Shown: positions 38,701-48,286, counted from the stretch's first letter. The stretch: DNA of 64,000 nucleotides from Lacunisphaera limnophila (GCF_001746835.1 NZ_CP016094.1:1860001-1924000); one strand, 5' to 3'. Notes: generated by a model not told the origin, from the letters alone. Translations and numbers: made by a program.

Positions 38701-38867
38701 TCGGTTCCGCCCACGAGAAGATGGTGAAGGACGGCGGCATCGTCTACCCGATGGAAGTCGTGACGCTGTCCCTCACGTTTGACCACCGCGTGGTCAACGG
38801 CGCGGGGGCCGCCGCGTTCATGATGGAGTTGAAGCGGCAGTTCGAGACCTTCGCACTGCCCGCCTGA
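35739..38867 (+). CDS. single-chain 2-oxoacid dehydrogenase: E1alpha-E1beta-lipoyl-E2 fusion
   Basis: A 1,042-residue protein joining three enzymes. Residues about 1-320 are E1alpha, with the thiamine diphosphate motif GDAATRQGDFYEAL...EDNAYGIS. Residues about 330-690 are E1beta (MIFGEDVEDPKGGVF, FEIQFIDFIYPGFNQL). Residues about 710-785 are a lipoyl domain with Lys744 in ETDKA. After a Pro/Ala linker, residues about 815-1042 are the E2 acyltransferase domain. The peripheral subunit-binding domain between lipoyl and catalytic parts is not evident. The E2 motif reads DHRVVNG (His1016, Asn1020) where most have DHRxxDG. The E1 type resembles branched-chain 2-oxoacid dehydrogenases. An E3 gene is not in the window. 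Confidence 0.9.
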   Translation: MAQVATLNKEQKRHLLVTMLESRLGDLREESLNRQGKGHFHVSGRGHEGLAAVGVQLRQGDFVVPYYRDRGMCMGRGMTTRHLALEYFAKRDSASRGRMMPSHYCSRELNIVSVPTPTGSQLVPACGIAWGLQLDQKDGVVVTSIGDAATRQGDFYEALSIALERKLPVLLIVEDNAYGISTPTHHTNPLVLQAVNPAQWQVVDGADPLAVHAATQEALARIRGGGGPVFLWVKVERLSSHTSSDDHTLYRSKEAIAALEQRDPIRALKARMLQDGELTEKEFEKIEADLKEKVRLDYAAAEKAENPRADELLIESVGPLPEVTAELFKPGKYRMGDLINRTLRAGLDADPARMIFGEDVEDPKGGVFRLTQKLSTDFPAQVFNSPLAESTIIGLAGGLALYGRRPVFEIQFIDFIYPGFNQLVSNLANLRWRTNGEWKVPAVFYAPYGAYLPGGSLWHSQANESVFAHFPGINIIIPSTPEDAAGLLWTAMHAEDITLFLLPKHMLWAERETAVPVAAIPFGVARHCTEGSALTLVAWGNTVEKAHEALALLGEPGAVELLDLRSVVPWDKAAVEESVRKTGRLVIVQEDTENCSVGQMIISHLLAQPGIWAALKAPPVLVSKGNVMIGYNPIYEYAALPDGPRIVEALRRTLAIDVARGEELAGLAAAAPLAVEPTGHAAAPAADPHAHAPQSTVVAGTNDIIVRVPIMGEGLRSARVVALNKKPGDPVKHDEVLCELETDKAVYPVEASFAGTFKAWSIKLEETVLIGQAIAQVTGDAASVAGLAIEAPVTKAAAAPSAPTTRGAAAAAPVAPAPASPLMQGQVRPPALSPAITKRLDTVVPANLLMDCRWEPIRLAREAAKAKHGKAAASPSSMMAWCVTRTMELHAGFRRVVNKDGVIHELGDFDLGVAVALDGDRLGTAAITAANKLAWADFVTAYNRAVEETRGGKLVEVQAPLNISSLGAFGVENATPIVVPPAMSTLFIGSAHEKMVKDGGIVYPMEVVTLSLTFDHRVVNGAGAAAFMMELKRQFETFALPA

Positions 38868-38922
38868 GCGCCGGTCCGGCGGCTTGCGGAAGCCCGGGTT
38901 TTTGGCATGGTGACGGCACCCC

Positions 38923-40041
38923 ATGAACTCCACGCCTGCCCCCCGTCCCGTTACCCGTCGTCAGTTTCTCGGCCGCGTCTCGGCCGCCAGCGCGCTCGCC
39001 TTGGCGCCGCGCTCCTTGTTCGCCCAGGCCGCCGCCGGCCGGAAACTCGGCGTCGCGCTCGTTGGCCTCGGTGGCTACAGCACCGGCCAGCTCGGGCCGG
39101 CGCTCCGGCTCACGTCGCATTGTCAGCTGACCGGCGTGGTGACGGGCTCGGTCGAGAAAGGGAAGAAGTGGGCCGCCGACTACGGTTTTCCGGAAACCAG
39201 CATCTATGATTACAGCACGATGGCGCGGCTGGCGGACAACCCGGCGATCGACATCGTCTATGTGGTCACCCCCAACGGCCTGCATGCCGAGCACGCGATC
39301 GCGGCGGCGCAGGCGGGCAAGCACGTGATCTGCGAGAAGCCGATGGCCAACACCGTGGCGGACTGCGATGCGATCATCGCGGCCTGCCAGAAGGCGGGGG
39401 TGCGGCTGGGCATTGGCTACCGGCTGCACTATGATCCCACCCACGCGGAACTGCGCCGGCTCGCGCGCACGCAGGAGTTCGGGCCGTTCCTGAAGATGGA
39501 CGGCGGCTTCGGTTTCACCATGGGCCGCTCGCAATGGCGGGCGCAGAAAAAATTGGCGGGCGGCGGTCCGCTGATGGATCTCGGCGTCTATGTTCTCCAG
39601 GAGGCGCTGATGGCCAGTGGCGAGGTCCCGCCGGTTGCGCTGACGGCGCGCGAGCTGCCGAAACTGCGGCCGGAGTTCTTCGTGGATGTGGAGGAGACGA
39701 TCGAGTGGACGCTCGAGTTTGCCAACGGCGCCCGGGCCACGGGCTGGACCAGCTACAACGCCAACCGGAACGATTTCCGGGCCGAGGCGAAGGATGGTTG
39801 GTATGAGATCAGCTCCGCCTACGGTTACAAGGGGCAGAAGGCCGTGACGAGCCGCGGCCCGGTCACGGTGACGCCGCCGGCCAGCCAGCAGGCCCTGCAG
39901 ATGGACGCCTTTGCGCGCGACGTACTCGACGGCACGCCCAGTTTGGTCCCGGGCGAGATGGGCCGACGCGACATGGTGATGGTGGAGGCGATCTACGCCT
40001 CGGCCGCCGCGGGTGGGAAGCGCGTGGAACTTAAGTTCTGA
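38923..40041 (+). CDS. Gfo/Idh/MocA oxidoreductase with Tat signal
   Basis: A 372-residue exported NAD(P)-dependent oxidoreductase. The twin-arginine signal is TRRQFLGRVSAASALAL. The Rossmann domain begins VALVGLGGYSTGQL, and the catalytic EKP motif is in ICEKPMANTVADCD. The C-terminal domain carries GGGPLMDLGVYVLQEALMA. It resembles glucose-fructose oxidoreductase, where the cofactor is folded in before Tat export. The substrate is probably a sugar or sugar acid; the specific reaction is unknown. The convergent downstream gene has a terminator between them. Confidence 0.92.
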   Translation: MNSTPAPRPVTRRQFLGRVSAASALALAPRSLFAQAAAGRKLGVALVGLGGYSTGQLGPALRLTSHCQLTGVVTGSVEKGKKWAADYGFPETSIYDYSTMARLADNPAIDIVYVVTPNGLHAEHAIAAAQAGKHVICEKPMANTVADCDAIIAACQKAGVRLGIGYRLHYDPTHAELRRLARTQEFGPFLKMDGGFGFTMGRSQWRAQKKLAGGGPLMDLGVYVLQEALMASGEVPPVALTARELPKLRPEFFVDVEETIEWTLEFANGARATGWTSYNANRNDFRAEAKDGWYEISSAYGYKGQKAVTSRGPVTVTPPASQQALQMDAFARDVLDGTPSLVPGEMGRRDMVMVEAIYASAAAGGKRVELKF

Positions 40042-40067
40042 GCCGTCCTACCCGGGGAGCGGCCAAT

Positions 40068-40097
40068 AAAAAACCGGGCGGAGGAATCCGCCCGGTT
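40068..40097 (-). terminator. intrinsic terminator of the duplicated PEP-CTERM gene
   Basis: A perfect 11-bp stem (40072-40082 with 40087-40097) and a GGAA loop. On the minus strand it is followed by a T-run (TTTTTTAT), so it ends the gene at 40124-40909. On the plus strand there is no T-run. Confidence 0.85.
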
Positions 40098-40123
40098 GGA
40101 TGCCGAGGAGACAGGGCTCCGGC

Positions 40124-40909
40124 TCAGGCGGCCGCACGCCGCCGGCGCCACACCACAAGCCCCAGGGCACCAAGACCGGCAAACATCGCGTAGGTCGAGG
40201 GCTCGGGGACAGCGGAGACACGGGTGAGCGTGAAGCTCTCGATGCTCATGGTGTTGCCGGAAACCGCAACATTGAGAGGGGCACCATGGGAGAAGCCCCA
40301 TTGGCCGTTGCTGTTGACCAAGGTGGCGGCGGAGAAGGCATCCGTGGTCGGATTCCAGGTATAGGTGCCGCGCTCCATGCCGTTTGTGCCGTTGGCGGCA
40401 TCGGCTACATTCTCGCTCTCCGCATGAAAATAGATGCCGTTGTCGAGAAACACGAGGACCCCCGTGCCGGCAGCGGTCGGTGTCGCGGTATTGCCAAACG
40501 CCCAGGCTCCCACGATGGCCGATGAGGTGGGCTGCACGCGGGTGAGCGTGAAGCTATCGATGGTCATGGTGTTGCCGGAAACCGCCACGTTGGGCGGGAC
40601 ACCATGGGATAGTCCCCATTGCCCATTGCTGTTGACCAGGGTGGTGGCGGTGAAGGCGTCCGTGGTGGAGTTCCAAGTATACGTGCCGCGCTCCATGCCG
40701 TTTGTGCCGTTGGCGGCATCGGCGACGTTCTCGCTTTCAATATGAAAATACACGCCGTTGTCGAGAAACACGAGGACGCCCGTGCCGGCGGAGGACGGGG
40801 TCACGGTATTGCCAAAGGACCATGCTCCAACGATGGCCTGGGCCGAGGCGGAGCAAACGGTCAGCAGCGCGAAGGCGGCCGCCCGGAATAAGGATGCGTG
40901 GAATTTCAT
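40124..40909 (-). CDS. PEP-CTERM protein with tandem-duplicated domain
   Basis: A 261-residue secreted protein. The signal peptide is residues 1-24 (ending SASAQ). Residues 25-125 and 131-231 are two copies of one domain with about 87 of 101 residues identical. Each begins AIVGAW and contains VLVFLDNG and ENVADAANGTNGMERGTYTW. The C-terminus is a PEP-CTERM signal: VPEPSTY, a hydrophobic stretch and RRRRAAA. PEP-CTERM proteins are processed by exosortase and reach the surface or matrix. No exosortase gene is in this window. The domain itself is unnamed as far as I can tell. Confidence 0.87.
   Translation of the reverse strand: MKFHASLFRAAAFALLTVCSASAQAIVGAWSFGNTVTPSSAGTGVLVFLDNGVYFHIESENVADAANGTNGMERGTYTWNSTTDAFTATTLVNSNGQWGLSHGVPPNVAVSGNTMTIDSFTLTRVQPTSSAIVGAWAFGNTATPTAAGTGVLVFLDNGIYFHAESENVADAANGTNGMERGTYTWNPTTDAFSAATLVNSNGQWGFSHGAPLNVAVSGNTMSIESFTLTRVSAVPEPSTYAMFAGLGALGLVVWRRRRAAA
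40217..40837 (-). repeat. 318-base tandem duplication inside the PEP-CTERM gene
   Basis: The two units, 40535-40837 and 40217-40519, are in the same frame and nearly identical over long stretches (for example the segment coding NVADAANGTNGMERGTYTWN). The 318-base period keeps the frame. The similarity at DNA level suggests a recent duplication. Confidence 0.88.
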
Positions 40910-41084
40910 TAGGGAGGAGATAGTTAAAAAATGGCGCGGTGGATTTTCCGGTCAAGAATCAGCCCGGCTTTTCACTAGGGAAATCCCTGAAATTTACCCA
41001 GGGCTCGGCGCCGGTTCGGACTGCTATCCCAAAAACCGTACGCATGGAGGCGTCCGGCCTTGGACATTGGCATAAGGCTTCCGC

Positions 41085-41918
41085 TCAGACGACGATCTGG
41101 CGGCGGCGCCAGGCCGCGAGGCCGAGGGCGCCGAGGCCGGCGAGCATGGCGTAGGTTGACGGCTCGGGGATGGCCTGAATCTGGAAGCTGACGGCGGTGG
41201 CGTACGCGGCGAAGCCGAAGGCGCCGGGGATGGTGATCTCATCATCGGTGTCGGCGCGGTGGATGAAGATCAACTCGGCATTGTAAGTCTGGCCGTTGAC
41301 GAAGGCGTTGGAGGGAATCAGGAAAGAGTTGGTGTCGGCGCCGGGGTTGGACTGTTGGTCGTAGGTGCCGCCGATGCCGGGGGTGAAATCCACATAGAGC
41401 TCGACGTTGTCGTAGGGGAACGCATCCCCAAAGGCATTAAAATTCAGGGTGTACGGGGAGGAGGCGTCGACCTGCAGTTTGCCGCCGGACCAGGTGCCGC
41501 CGCTGATCCAAGGCGTGCTCGGGAAGAGATCGCCGGAGAGGCTGAGGCTCGTCACCGTGACCGGGCCACCAGCAGTGGCGATGTTCATTGAGAACGCGCC
41601 GGTATAGGCGGCGTTGAGCGCGGTGGTATCGGCATAGCCGATAGACTCGAAATTCCGGAAGATACCCACGGAGGGGAGAGACTGGGGGCTGCTCGCGCTA
41701 CCGGCGTGCGTGAGGGTGTAGGCGCCGCTCAAGCCGGTGCCCTCGACAAAGGCTGAGAACGTGTAGGGATCCGAGATCAGGCTTGGGGCGGACGAGCTCG
41801 TTTGCTCGTAATCTTTGGTGTAGGCGAAGCCGTAGCCGTCAATACTCTGGGCCTGAAGGGCGGGAAAGGCCAGCAGCGCGAAGGCGGCGGTCAGGAGGAG
41901 GGATGCGCGGAATTTCAT
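41085..41918 (-). CDS. PEP-CTERM protein
   Basis: A 277-residue secreted protein. The signal peptide MKFRASLLLTAAFALLAFPA closely resembles that of the neighbouring PEP-CTERM gene. The middle is a Ser/Thr/Gly-rich, beta-type domain of no recognised family. The C-terminal sorting signal is IPEPSTYAMLAGLGALGLAAWRRR. The ATG at 41918 matches the neighbour's start. Shared ends suggest the two adjacent genes descend from one sorting cassette with different cargo domains. Confidence 0.85.
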   Translation of the reverse strand: MKFRASLLLTAAFALLAFPALQAQSIDGYGFAYTKDYEQTSSSAPSLISDPYTFSAFVEGTGLSGAYTLTHAGSASSPQSLPSVGIFRNFESIGYADTTALNAAYTGAFSMNIATAGGPVTVTSLSLSGDLFPSTPWISGGTWSGGKLQVDASSPYTLNFNAFGDAFPYDNVELYVDFTPGIGGTYDQQSNPGADTNSFLIPSNAFVNGQTYNAELIFIHRADTDDEITIPGAFGFAAYATAVSFQIQAIPEPSTYAMLAGLGALGLAAWRRRQIVV

Positions 41919-42026
41919 GAGTAGGTTGGGAGCGCAACCAGTCAGGCCCACCGGCGTTTTCCGGTCAAGGCCCACCCCTGTCATCCTGCAGGGGAATATC
42001 CTAGGCGCGTCGGGCGCGGATCCCGC

Positions 42027-43424
<1,398 letters not shown>

Positions 43425-43508
43425 GGGGCGAATATTTTAAGGGACCATTGGCCACAAAAAGCGCGAAAAACGCAAAGGCAGAATCCGGCGCTAAGACGGT
43501 CGGCTGCG

Positions 43509-43560
43509 GCTGAGCCGCGGCCCAGCAGGAGCTGGGCCCTCCGCCAGCTGCTGGGTCAGC
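43509..43560. repeat. REP-like palindrome
   Basis: Outer arms gctga/tcagc enclose an inner perfect 8-bp stem ggcccagc-agga-gctgggcc (43519-43538). It lies in the 149-base gap between asnS and the M14 peptidase gene. No T-run follows on either strand. Confidence 0.5.
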
Positions 43561-43573
43561 GTCTAGCCTGCAA

Positions 43574-45400
43574 TCACCGCTCGATGCCGACGGGGTAGAG
43601 CAGGTAGCGGTCGTCTTGGAATTTCGTCCGCTCGTAGAACCACTGCAGGCGGGCCGCCGGATTTTGGGCAAAGGCCGGTTCCGCCGCCAGCTTGGCTTCG
43701 AACTCGGCTTTCAGCGCCGGATCGTCGGCGAGCATCTGTTCGGCCAGCGGGGCGATGACGTAGCCTTCGATGTATTCGGTGCGCTGCAGGATCTCGTTGA
43801 AGAAGCCCCACGCGAGCAGCGAGTCATGCGCCGCGGGTTCGAGCAGCACGATGGCGAGATCCCCCAGCGGCTGGTCGGTGGGCACGCGGACGGAGCCGGC
43901 CGGAAAGGTTTCCGTGCGGGTCTCTCGCCGGACGTCGGTGCGGAGGGTGTAGCGCGTCTCAAACACGTGAAAGCCGCCGGACGGCTGCGGCTTGGCCCCG
44001 GTGAGCCGGCACATTTCCAGGCTGACGGTGCGCGCCTCGGTCAGGGTCTCGAACCCGATGCCGTGGAGTTTCAAGCGGGCGATGACTTCCGGCTTGGTCA
44101 CGGGAACCCAGTAGGCCCGGGGGCGCGCGAGGAAGAGGCCCGCCTTGCTGCCGCGCACCGGCACGCCCGGGAGGAGCTGCGGACGGCCCAGCCAGCGGAT
44201 CTCCTTCGCGCCCGACGCCGGGGAGACATACTCTTCATACGCGACCCCGAGCACATCCATCGCGGTGGTCGGGTCGGCGTCGGTCCAGTTGACCGGAACC
44301 TGTTCCGGCCGGGTTGCGCGGTCGGCGGCGATCGCGGCTTGCAGTTCGGGGCCGTGCTCGCCGAGCGCGCGGAGCGCAGATTCGAGAAACACATAGGTGC
44401 CGAGCACGCGCTGGCGGTAGGGCTTGAGTGAGTGGGTCTCGAGCAGCACCGCCGGCAGGTGGCGCAGGTCGCCATACCCCGTGGAGAAACGCGGGGCGCC
44501 GTTGCCAATGCTGATGCCCCCGGACGGTTCGCGACCGTTCACCGGCTCGTAGTAGGGGCCGGGGATGTGGCCGCCCTGCACCAGGGCGGTGTCGGTGGCC
44601 GGGCGGAACCGGCGGTTGAGCCACGCGGCGATGCCCGGGGAGTAGGCCGGAGCGCCTTCGCCCCAGCCCTCGAAGGCGTAGGTGATATCGTACTGGTGAT
44701 CGAGGCCGTCGGTGACGTGCAGGTCGAGGTAGAGCGCGGGGTCGGCCGCGCGCAGCAGCCCGATCATCGCCTGCATCTCGGGCGCGTCGGCCTTCATGTA
44801 GTCGCGGTTGAGGTTCAGGTTCTGGGCCGTGGTGCGCCAACCCTGGTGGACGGGGCCGCGCTGGTTGGGCCGGTTCCACGCCGAGCGGTGCTCGTGGCCG
44901 TCAGCGTTGAAGACGGGGACGAGGACGAAGTTCGCGTGGGCCAGCAGCGTGGCTTTGCCGCCGAACGCGAGGTCCCGCAGCAGCATCAGGCCGGCGTCCT
45001 TGCCATCGATCTCGCCGGAGTGGATGCCGGCCTGGGCGAGCAGGGTGGGCCGGCCGTTGGCCGCGAGGGTGGCCACCGTGCTCGCGCCCTCCTGGCTGGC
45101 GAGGACGACGTAGAGCGGCCGGCCCGCGGCGGTCCGCCCGAATTCCTGCAGGTGCAGGAGCGGGGTGGCGGCGCAGAGTTTTTGCAGCCACGCGAGGGTC
45201 TCGTCGTAGTCCGGCGAGTCGGTGAGTCCGGTGCGCTCGGACGGCGTGATCCACGGATGGTCCGGCGGAGCGATCAGCGCCTCGCTGGCGCCCTGCCACG
45301 GGAGGACGGGAGGCAGAAAAGCCTGCGGATCCTCGGCCCGGGTGAGAGGCAGAAGGAGGCAGAGGAGGAGGGCAGGGGCGTTGAGCCGGCAGGGAGACAT
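43574..45400 (-). CDS. M14 family metallocarboxypeptidase
   Basis: A 608-residue exported zinc carboxypeptidase. The signal peptide starts MSPCRLNAPALLLCLLLP. The M14 domain has the zinc pair His and Glu in AGIHSGEIDGKD, the third zinc His in YLDLHVTDG, a substrate-binding NLNRDYMK stretch and the catalytic Glu region PAVLLETHSLKPY. A C-terminal domain of about 240 residues follows. Family enzymes of this layout are often annotated as peptidase M14 with unknown substrate. The ATG at 45400 is chosen; a longer in-frame reading runs antisense through the cupin gene. Confidence 0.9.
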   Translation of the reverse strand: MSPCRLNAPALLLCLLLPLTRAEDPQAFLPPVLPWQGASEALIAPPDHPWITPSERTGLTDSPDYDETLAWLQKLCAATPLLHLQEFGRTAAGRPLYVVLASQEGASTVATLAANGRPTLLAQAGIHSGEIDGKDAGLMLLRDLAFGGKATLLAHANFVLVPVFNADGHEHRSAWNRPNQRGPVHQGWRTTAQNLNLNRDYMKADAPEMQAMIGLLRAADPALYLDLHVTDGLDHQYDITYAFEGWGEGAPAYSPGIAAWLNRRFRPATDTALVQGGHIPGPYYEPVNGREPSGGISIGNGAPRFSTGYGDLRHLPAVLLETHSLKPYRQRVLGTYVFLESALRALGEHGPELQAAIAADRATRPEQVPVNWTDADPTTAMDVLGVAYEEYVSPASGAKEIRWLGRPQLLPGVPVRGSKAGLFLARPRAYWVPVTKPEVIARLKLHGIGFETLTEARTVSLEMCRLTGAKPQPSGGFHVFETRYTLRTDVRRETRTETFPAGSVRVPTDQPLGDLAIVLLEPAAHDSLLAWGFFNEILQRTEYIEGYVIAPLAEQMLADDPALKAEFEAKLAAEPAFAQNPAARLQWFYERTKFQDDRYLLYPVGIER

Positions 45401-45532
45401 CCGGGCAGCTTGGAGGACTCTGGTCCGGTGGCAACCGGACAGCGGCCGCAGTAGTGCACCTATTTTGTCGGGACCTGCCCAGATGCCATTTGCATCGGGG
45501 CGCAGACAGGCGACGATGGGGTTACCCCTCCC

Positions 45533-46360
45533 ATGCGTACCCCCCTGCGTTGGTGCCTGATCCTCCTTATGTTGTCCCTGCCCTTGGCTGCCGCCGAACC
45601 TGCCCCGCTCGGCTCCACCGTCTTCACCTGGGAGAGCCTGGCCGTGCACGCCACCGGGGTCGGCGAGCGCCGGGATGTCGCCCGGAATCCGACGGCGACG
45701 ATGCAGGAGTTTGAGTGTCACATCAGCACTCTGAACCCCGCCCTCGCGTCGCACCCCCCGCATACGCACCCGCAGGAAGAGATCATCATCCTGCGCGACG
45801 GCGAGCTGGACGTGCACATCAACGGCACCCAGACGCGCGTCGGGCCGGGCGCGCTGTTCTTCTTTGCGGCGAACGACCCGCACGCGGTGCAGAATCGCGG
45901 GGATAAGCCCGCGACGTATTTCGTCTTCAATTTCTCCAGCGCGACCACGACCCGGCTGCGCGGCCAGGCCCCGCTGCCCGCGGATCCCGGTCGCCTCGGC
46001 TCGCGTATTTTTCAGTGGGATGAACTGGTGGCCGTGCCCACCAAGGCCGGGGAGCGGCGCGACGTGATCGATCTGCCCACCGCCACGCTCGCCAACTACG
46101 AGTGTCACGTCACGACCATCGGCCCGGGCCTCGCACCCCATGCGCCGCACCGCCATCCCGACGAGGAGGTGTTGCTGCTCAAGGAGGGCCAGCTCGACGT
46201 GACGATCAACGGGGTGACCACCCGGGCCACGCCCGGGTCCATCGTGTTCGTCTCCTCGGGGGACGAGCACGGCTGGAAAAATACCGGGGCCACGCCGGCG
46301 ACGTACTACGTCATGCGGATCCGGACCGAGGCGACGCCGGCCGCGTTGGCGATGAAATGA
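45533..46360 (+). CDS. exported bicupin
   Basis: A 275-residue protein with a signal peptide (ending LPLAAAEP) and two cupin domains of about 110 residues. The first has HPPHTHPQEEIIILRDGELDV and DPHAVQN, the second HAPHRHPDEEVLLLKEGQLDV and DEHGWKN. Each keeps the metal-binding HxH...E...H set. The halves are clearly homologous, so it arose by duplication. The reaction is not deducible. Confidence 0.85.
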   Translation: MRTPLRWCLILLMLSLPLAAAEPAPLGSTVFTWESLAVHATGVGERRDVARNPTATMQEFECHISTLNPALASHPPHTHPQEEIIILRDGELDVHINGTQTRVGPGALFFFAANDPHAVQNRGDKPATYFVFNFSSATTTRLRGQAPLPADPGRLGSRIFQWDELVAVPTKAGERRDVIDLPTATLANYECHVTTIGPGLAPHAPHRHPDEEVLLLKEGQLDVTINGVTTRATPGSIVFVSSGDEHGWKNTGATPATYYVMRIRTEATPAALAMK

Positions 46361-46505
46361 GAGAGGGGTTGTTTCGCCGCTGAGCGTCTTTGCTTTTTCC
46401 GGGTGGCGGCTTGCAGGGGGCGAAGGGGCGGGTAAGGTGGCGGCACCCCCTTCCGGCCCGCCCGCGGGACCGGTTTCACCCCATCGTTATCCCGTTCTCT
46501 CTGCC

Positions 46506-47279
46506 ATGAATTCTTCCCGTGTGCTCCTCGCCGCCGCCCTGGCGGCCGTCTGTTTCATCCCCACCCAGGCCGCCATCGGCCTCGGGGCCAAGCCCCCGGC
46601 CGGCGCCGACGTCATCCTCGACGGCACCCGCGCCACGCTCGATGAGAAATGGACCTATTGGGAAGGACCACGTTTCGGGTCGGCGCTGCCGATCAAGTGG
46701 CGCATCGTGGAGGATCCGGTGGACGGCGGCACGGCCGTGCAGACCCACGATCCGGCCGCGGCCGGCGGCAAGTACGGCGCCGCGGACATCATCACCCGGC
46801 GCGAATACCGCGATTTCCGGCTGCATATCGAGTTCCTCGTCATGGGCCCCGGCGGCAACAGCGGCGTCTACCTGCAGAACCGTTATGAGATCCAGATCTG
46901 TGACGGGGACAAAACCAAGCACGGCATGGGCGCGGTGATCAACGAGACGGAGTCGCCCTATCATCTGTACAAGGGGCTCGGCCAATGGAACAGCTACGAT
47001 CTCGTGTTTCGGGCCGCGCGCTTCGAGGGCGGCCGGCGGGTGGAGCCGGCGCGGGTGACGATGTATTTCAACGGGGTGAAGGTGCACCACGAACAGGCGA
47101 TCAACCAGGTCTGGGGCGGACCCAACTCCGGCCTCGACGGGGGCAATGACGGCGGCAAGGGCATCACCGACGTGCCCGGCCCGCTGAAGCTCCAGGCGGA
47201 GGGCCATGACGTGCGCTACCGCAACGCCTGGATCCAGGAATTGGATCTCGGCGCGGGCGGCACGGATTTCGCGGACTGA
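46506..47279 (+). CDS. DUF1080 (3-keto-disaccharide hydrolase-like) protein
   Basis: A 257-residue secreted protein. The signal peptide runs MNSSRVLLAAALAAVCFIPT to about QAAIG. The DUF1080 concanavalin-like domain follows, with YRDFRLHIEFLV, GGNSGVYLQNRYEIQI and LGQWNSYDLVFRA. The family is abundant in Verrucomicrobia and Planctomycetes, and some members hydrolyse 3-keto-glucosides. It may work with the Gfo/Idh/MocA-type oxidoreductase encoded 6 kb away, but this is only suggestive. Confidence 0.9.
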   Translation: MNSSRVLLAAALAAVCFIPTQAAIGLGAKPPAGADVILDGTRATLDEKWTYWEGPRFGSALPIKWRIVEDPVDGGTAVQTHDPAAAGGKYGAADIITRREYRDFRLHIEFLVMGPGGNSGVYLQNRYEIQICDGDKTKHGMGAVINETESPYHLYKGLGQWNSYDLVFRAARFEGGRRVEPARVTMYFNGVKVHHEQAINQVWGGPNSGLDGGNDGGKGITDVPGPLKLQAEGHDVRYRNAWIQELDLGAGGTDFAD

Positions 47280-47362
47280 GCCGCGCCGCCGGCCGCCGGT
47301 CTACAGTCGGACCGAAACCGCCGTTGACCCGGCGGCGGACTGTGCATTCGGTCGGGTACCCC

Positions 47363-48286
47363 ATGCGAGCCCCACGCAGCGTGCCATTGCTGGCCATCCT
47401 GGCCTTGTTGCCTTGCGTCCGCGCGGCTGAAACCGGCGGCGGGCTGCCGCCCACCCCGAGCCGCGCCTGGGTGCAGGCGCTCTTCGATTCCTGGCGGGCC
47501 CCCGTGCCGCCGCGGCACTTGGGCGGCAACCTCTACTATGTCGGGGCCAGCGGGGTGAGTGCCTGGCTCATCACCACGCCCGCGGGGCACATCCTGCTGG
47601 ACACGGGATTTGAGGACACGGTGCCGATCATCGTGCGCGGGGTGGAGCAACTCGGATTCAAGGTCACGGACATCCGGCTGATCCTGAGCAGCCATGCGCA
47701 CATCGACCACACGGGTGGGCACGCGCTGATGAAGCGGACCACCGGGGCCGAGGTTGTGGCCAGCGCGGCCGACGCGCGCGTGCTCGAATCGGGCGGGGCG
47801 GATGACTTTTTGGTCTGGCCGAAGGACACGCTCCTCTACGCCCCGGTGCCAGTGGACCGGATCATCGCCGACGGGGACACGGTCACGCTCGGCGGCACGA
47901 CGCTCACGGCCCACCTCACCCCCGGGCACACGCGGGGGGCGACGACCTGGACGATGGAGCTGGCGGACGGCGGCCGCAGTTACCAGGTGGTCTTCTTCAG
48001 CAGCGCGTCGATCAACGCCGGCACGCGTCTGCTCGGCAATGCCGCCTACCCGGGGATCGTAGCCGACCTGGAGCAGACGCTGGCCACGCTGAAGGCGCTG
48101 CCTTGCGACCTCTACCTCGCGCCGCACGGCGGCCAGTTCGCCATGGCGGACAAGTTCGCCCGGCTCGACCGGGGCGAGGGCGTCGCTGCCCTCGTGGACC
48201 CCGCGGGCTGGCGCGAACTCATCGCCGGGGCGGAACGGAGCTTCCGCGATCAGCTCGCCCGCGAACAAGCCCTCGCCCAACCATGA
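47363..48286 (+). CDS. subclass B3-like metallo-beta-lactamase
   Basis: A 307-residue exported hydrolase with a signal peptide (MRAPRSVPLLAILALLPCVRA). The zinc motif is HAHIDH: His111, His113, Asp115 and His116. His189 (TPGHTRG) and His255 (APHGG) complete both metal sites. There is no Cys in the HTRG region, which fits subclass B3 rather than B1/B2. The WLITTPAGHILLDTGFE start is typical of B3 enzymes. Activity on beta-lactams is inferred; related folds also act on lactones. The stop codon overlaps the start of a sugar-symporter gene (ATGA), so the two are coupled. Confidence 0.87.
   Translation: MRAPRSVPLLAILALLPCVRAAETGGGLPPTPSRAWVQALFDSWRAPVPPRHLGGNLYYVGASGVSAWLITTPAGHILLDTGFEDTVPIIVRGVEQLGFKVTDIRLILSSHAHIDHTGGHALMKRTTGAEVVASAADARVLESGGADDFLVWPKDTLLYAPVPVDRIIADGDTVTLGGTTLTAHLTPGHTRGATTWTMELADGGRSYQVVFFSSASINAGTRLLGNAAYPGIVADLEQTLATLKALPCDLYLAPHGGQFAMADKFARLDRGEGVAALVDPAGWRELIAGAERSFRDQLAREQALAQP

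Noticed and set aside
40217-40837. Direct repeat pair considered as a mobile-element footprint
   Set aside because: It is an in-frame domain duplication within one gene, with no transposase or terminal inverted repeats.
45401-46270. N-terminal extension of the M14 peptidase gene
   Set aside because: It runs antisense through the bicupin gene; a signal peptide starts at 45400.
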